Source: CAWVWF01 sp963933885 (GTDB lineage Bacteria; Bacteroidota; Bacteroidia; Flavobacteriales_C; GCA-002722245). From it: a DNA stretch of 7,462 nt. The first letter of the stretch is position 1; the number at the start of each line of letters is the position of its first letter. The stretch is from NCBI GenBank assembly GCA_963933885.1, contig CAWVWF010000170.1:1-7462 (forward strand), given 5' to 3'. Below the pieces are notes generated by a model, which saw only the letters and a list, made by a program, of their open reading frames with translations, ran no database searches and had not been told where the DNA came from. A program made the position numbers and the translations under genes. Below are positions 6,371 through 7,462 of this stretch, one piece after another.

Positions 6371-7372
6371 ATGAAAAAAACATTATCCGCAATTGCACTG
6401 GCAACATTAGCTTTAAATGCTTCTGCTCAACTAAACAATCAAGAAATTTCTTATTTCAATTCTAGTAAAATGGTTTACGACGGAATCGTAAGTAAAACTT
6501 TAAAATGGAATAGTAGCGATGACAAATTTGAATACACTGGTTCTAAAAATTGGAATGATTTCAGTTCCATACTTTTTAATACTGATGGAGCAATTTCATT
6601 CACCGCAGGGAATTCTTGGAGTTCACCACTTAACGGTTTTACAAATGATTTAATTACCCAGGAAGCTTTGGAAAGGAATTATACTAGAATGAAGATAACT
6701 TATGATGGTTTGGTTGGTATTGGGACTGATAAGCCATTAGCAAAACTTCACATAGTTGGAACTGTAGGAGCAGGAAACAAGGGGCTACTACTTACCAAAG
6801 AAACAAGTACAGGATCTAAAAATTTGTTTTTCTCTCAAGATATTGATGACTGGGTTTATAGCCAATCAAGCGTAAAAGGTGATTTTGGAATTTTCTGGAA
6901 CGATGGAGGAACAAGAAATAAAACAGCTGGATTAGTTATTGGAGCTCACGCAGACAATACAGCATTAAGAATTGATGCCAAAGGAAATGTGGGAATCGGA
7001 ACAAACCTTTTAAAGAACACTTACAACAACGTTTCTGACTATTTTAGACTAGCAGTAAAAGGAAGTATTAGAGCCCAAGAAATTGTAGTTGAAACAGGCT
7101 GGGCTGACTTTGTATTTGAAGATGATTATAATTTAAAAGAAATTGAAGATGTTGCAAAATTCATTATAAAAAACAACCACTTACCGGACGTCCCATCAGC
7201 TAACTATATAAAAAAAAATGGAGTTAAAGTAGGTGAAATGCAGAAAATTCAGATGCAAAAAATTGAAGAACTAACACTCTATACTATTCAACAACAAAGC
7301 CAATTACAAACTCAAAATAGTCTAATCAATAAATTAATTAACAGACTTGAAAAGCTTGAAAAGAAAAACTAA
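6371..7372 (+). CDS. Secreted tail-fibre-like repeat protein with C-terminal coiled coil
   Basis: This 333-residue exported protein has a Sec signal peptide (residues 1-19: Lys-Lys, hydrophobic core, probable cleavage ASA|Q). A low-similarity N-terminal region (about 20-105) is followed by two NVGIGT-type beta repeats, YDGLVGIGTDKPLAKLHIVG (111-130) and IDAKGNVGIGT (201-211), as seen in phage tail-fibre-like shafts. The C-terminus has the signature common in Bacteroidota surface proteins: VKGSIRAQEIVVETGWADFVF (near 229-249), HLPDVPSA (270-277), then GEM and KIEELTLY running into a coiled coil (about 296-331). It has no SDRRLK-type peptidase S74 chaperone motif. By family analogy it is probably a fibrous trimer, perhaps cell-surface or released, but the function is unknown. 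The start at 6371 is chosen for its signal peptide and A-rich leader. The frame stays open upstream to a TTG at 6200 and an ATG at 6215, which I judge unused. Confidence 0.85.
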   Translation: MKKTLSAIALATLALNASAQLNNQEISYFNSSKMVYDGIVSKTLKWNSSDDKFEYTGSKNWNDFSSILFNTDGAISFTAGNSWSSPLNGFTNDLITQEALERNYTRMKITYDGLVGIGTDKPLAKLHIVGTVGAGNKGLLLTKETSTGSKNLFFSQDIDDWVYSQSSVKGDFGIFWNDGGTRNKTAGLVIGAHADNTALRIDAKGNVGIGTNLLKNTYNNVSDYFRLAVKGSIRAQEIVVETGWADFVFEDDYNLKEIEDVAKFIIKNNHLPDVPSANYIKKNGVKVGEMQKIQMQKIEELTLYTIQQQSQLQTQNSLINKLINRLEKLEKKN

Positions 7373-7405
7373 GTCAGGAAAAATTGCAAGAGTGATTAAA
7401 AAAAA

Positions 7406-7448
7406 TATCAAATTAGGACTTCTATTGTAATGGAGTCCTAGTTTGATA
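7406..7448. terminator. Long imperfect hairpin near right edge, probable terminator
   Basis: Arms 7406-7422 and 7432-7448 pair over 17 positions around a 9-base loop, with core ATCAAATTAGGACT against AGTCCTAGTTTGAT. In plus-strand RNA the two non-Watson-Crick positions are G-U wobbles, whereas in minus-strand RNA they are A-C mismatches. On the minus strand, however, the hairpin is followed by eight T (complement of A at 7398-7405), as in an intrinsic terminator for a gene entering from the right. On the plus strand no T-run follows. It lies 33 bases after the stop of the secreted repeat-protein gene, so it may serve that gene, a convergent neighbour, or both. Confidence 0.55.
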
Positions 7449-7462
7449 AACTATCAACCAAC

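Noticed and set aside
7237..7269. Apparent short tandem duplication encoding MQKIQ then MQKIE in the secreted protein
   Set aside because: The segment has the same length as the usual GEM...KIEELTLY tail of this family as I recall it, so it is probably ordinary heptad-like sequence and not a recent duplication.
1..7462. CRISPR array, tRNA or rRNA, insertion sequence, integrase, toxin-antitoxin or defence cassette
   Set aside because: No direct repeats with regular spacers, transposase-like frames, terminal inverted repeats or RNA-gene sequence were seen. Nearly all of the window is accounted for by seven ordinary genes.

Overview
The window looks like chromosomal DNA from a Bacteroidota bacterium, most likely the class Flavobacteriia. 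The evidence is strongly AT-rich DNA with AT-ending codons, starts preceded by A-rich leaders instead of Shine-Dalgarno sites, signal peptides ending in FAQ or SAQ, and two protein types typical of the group. These are a DUF6913-type protein beside dapA, and a secreted NVGIGT-repeat protein with a conserved 'ETGWADFVF ... HLPDVPSA ... KIEELTLY' tail. The species cannot be named from this sequence.

Layout, left to right. A plus-strand pair opens the window: a full-length cytoplasmic S9-family serine peptidase (12-1841), followed after one base by a small single-domain cupin (1843-2151). They converge on a minus-strand cluster read from right to left: ligA (6144 to 4126), a DUF6913-like gene (4073 to 3528), dapA (3525 to 2635) and a secreted DUF2059 protein (2624 to 2154). 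Gaps in that cluster are 52, 2 and 10 bases, so a single operon is likely. The two convergent units are separated by two bases, and one hairpin (2150-2170) covers both stop codons and probably terminates both. Right of ligA is a 226-base divergent intergenic region with a 50-base pyrimidine tract. It is followed by a plus-strand gene for a secreted, tail-fibre-like repeat protein (6371-7372), and then a long imperfect hairpin (7406-7448) near the right edge.

Functionally the minus cluster is mostly housekeeping: NAD-dependent DNA ligase for replication and repair, and the first committed enzyme of lysine/diaminopimelate synthesis, with two uncharacterised proteins beside them. The S9 peptidase probably degrades peptides in the cytoplasm. 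The job of its coupled cupin is unknown. The last gene encodes an exported, probably trimeric, coiled-coil surface or cargo protein of unknown role.

I found no CRISPR array, RNA gene, insertion sequence, integrase, toxin-antitoxin pair or recognisable defence system, and no clear new biological system. The points most worth a second look are the atypical cupin metal site, the conserved unknown genes in the ligA-dapA operon, the shared terminator, the end-of-window hairpin and the start-site question for the secreted gene.
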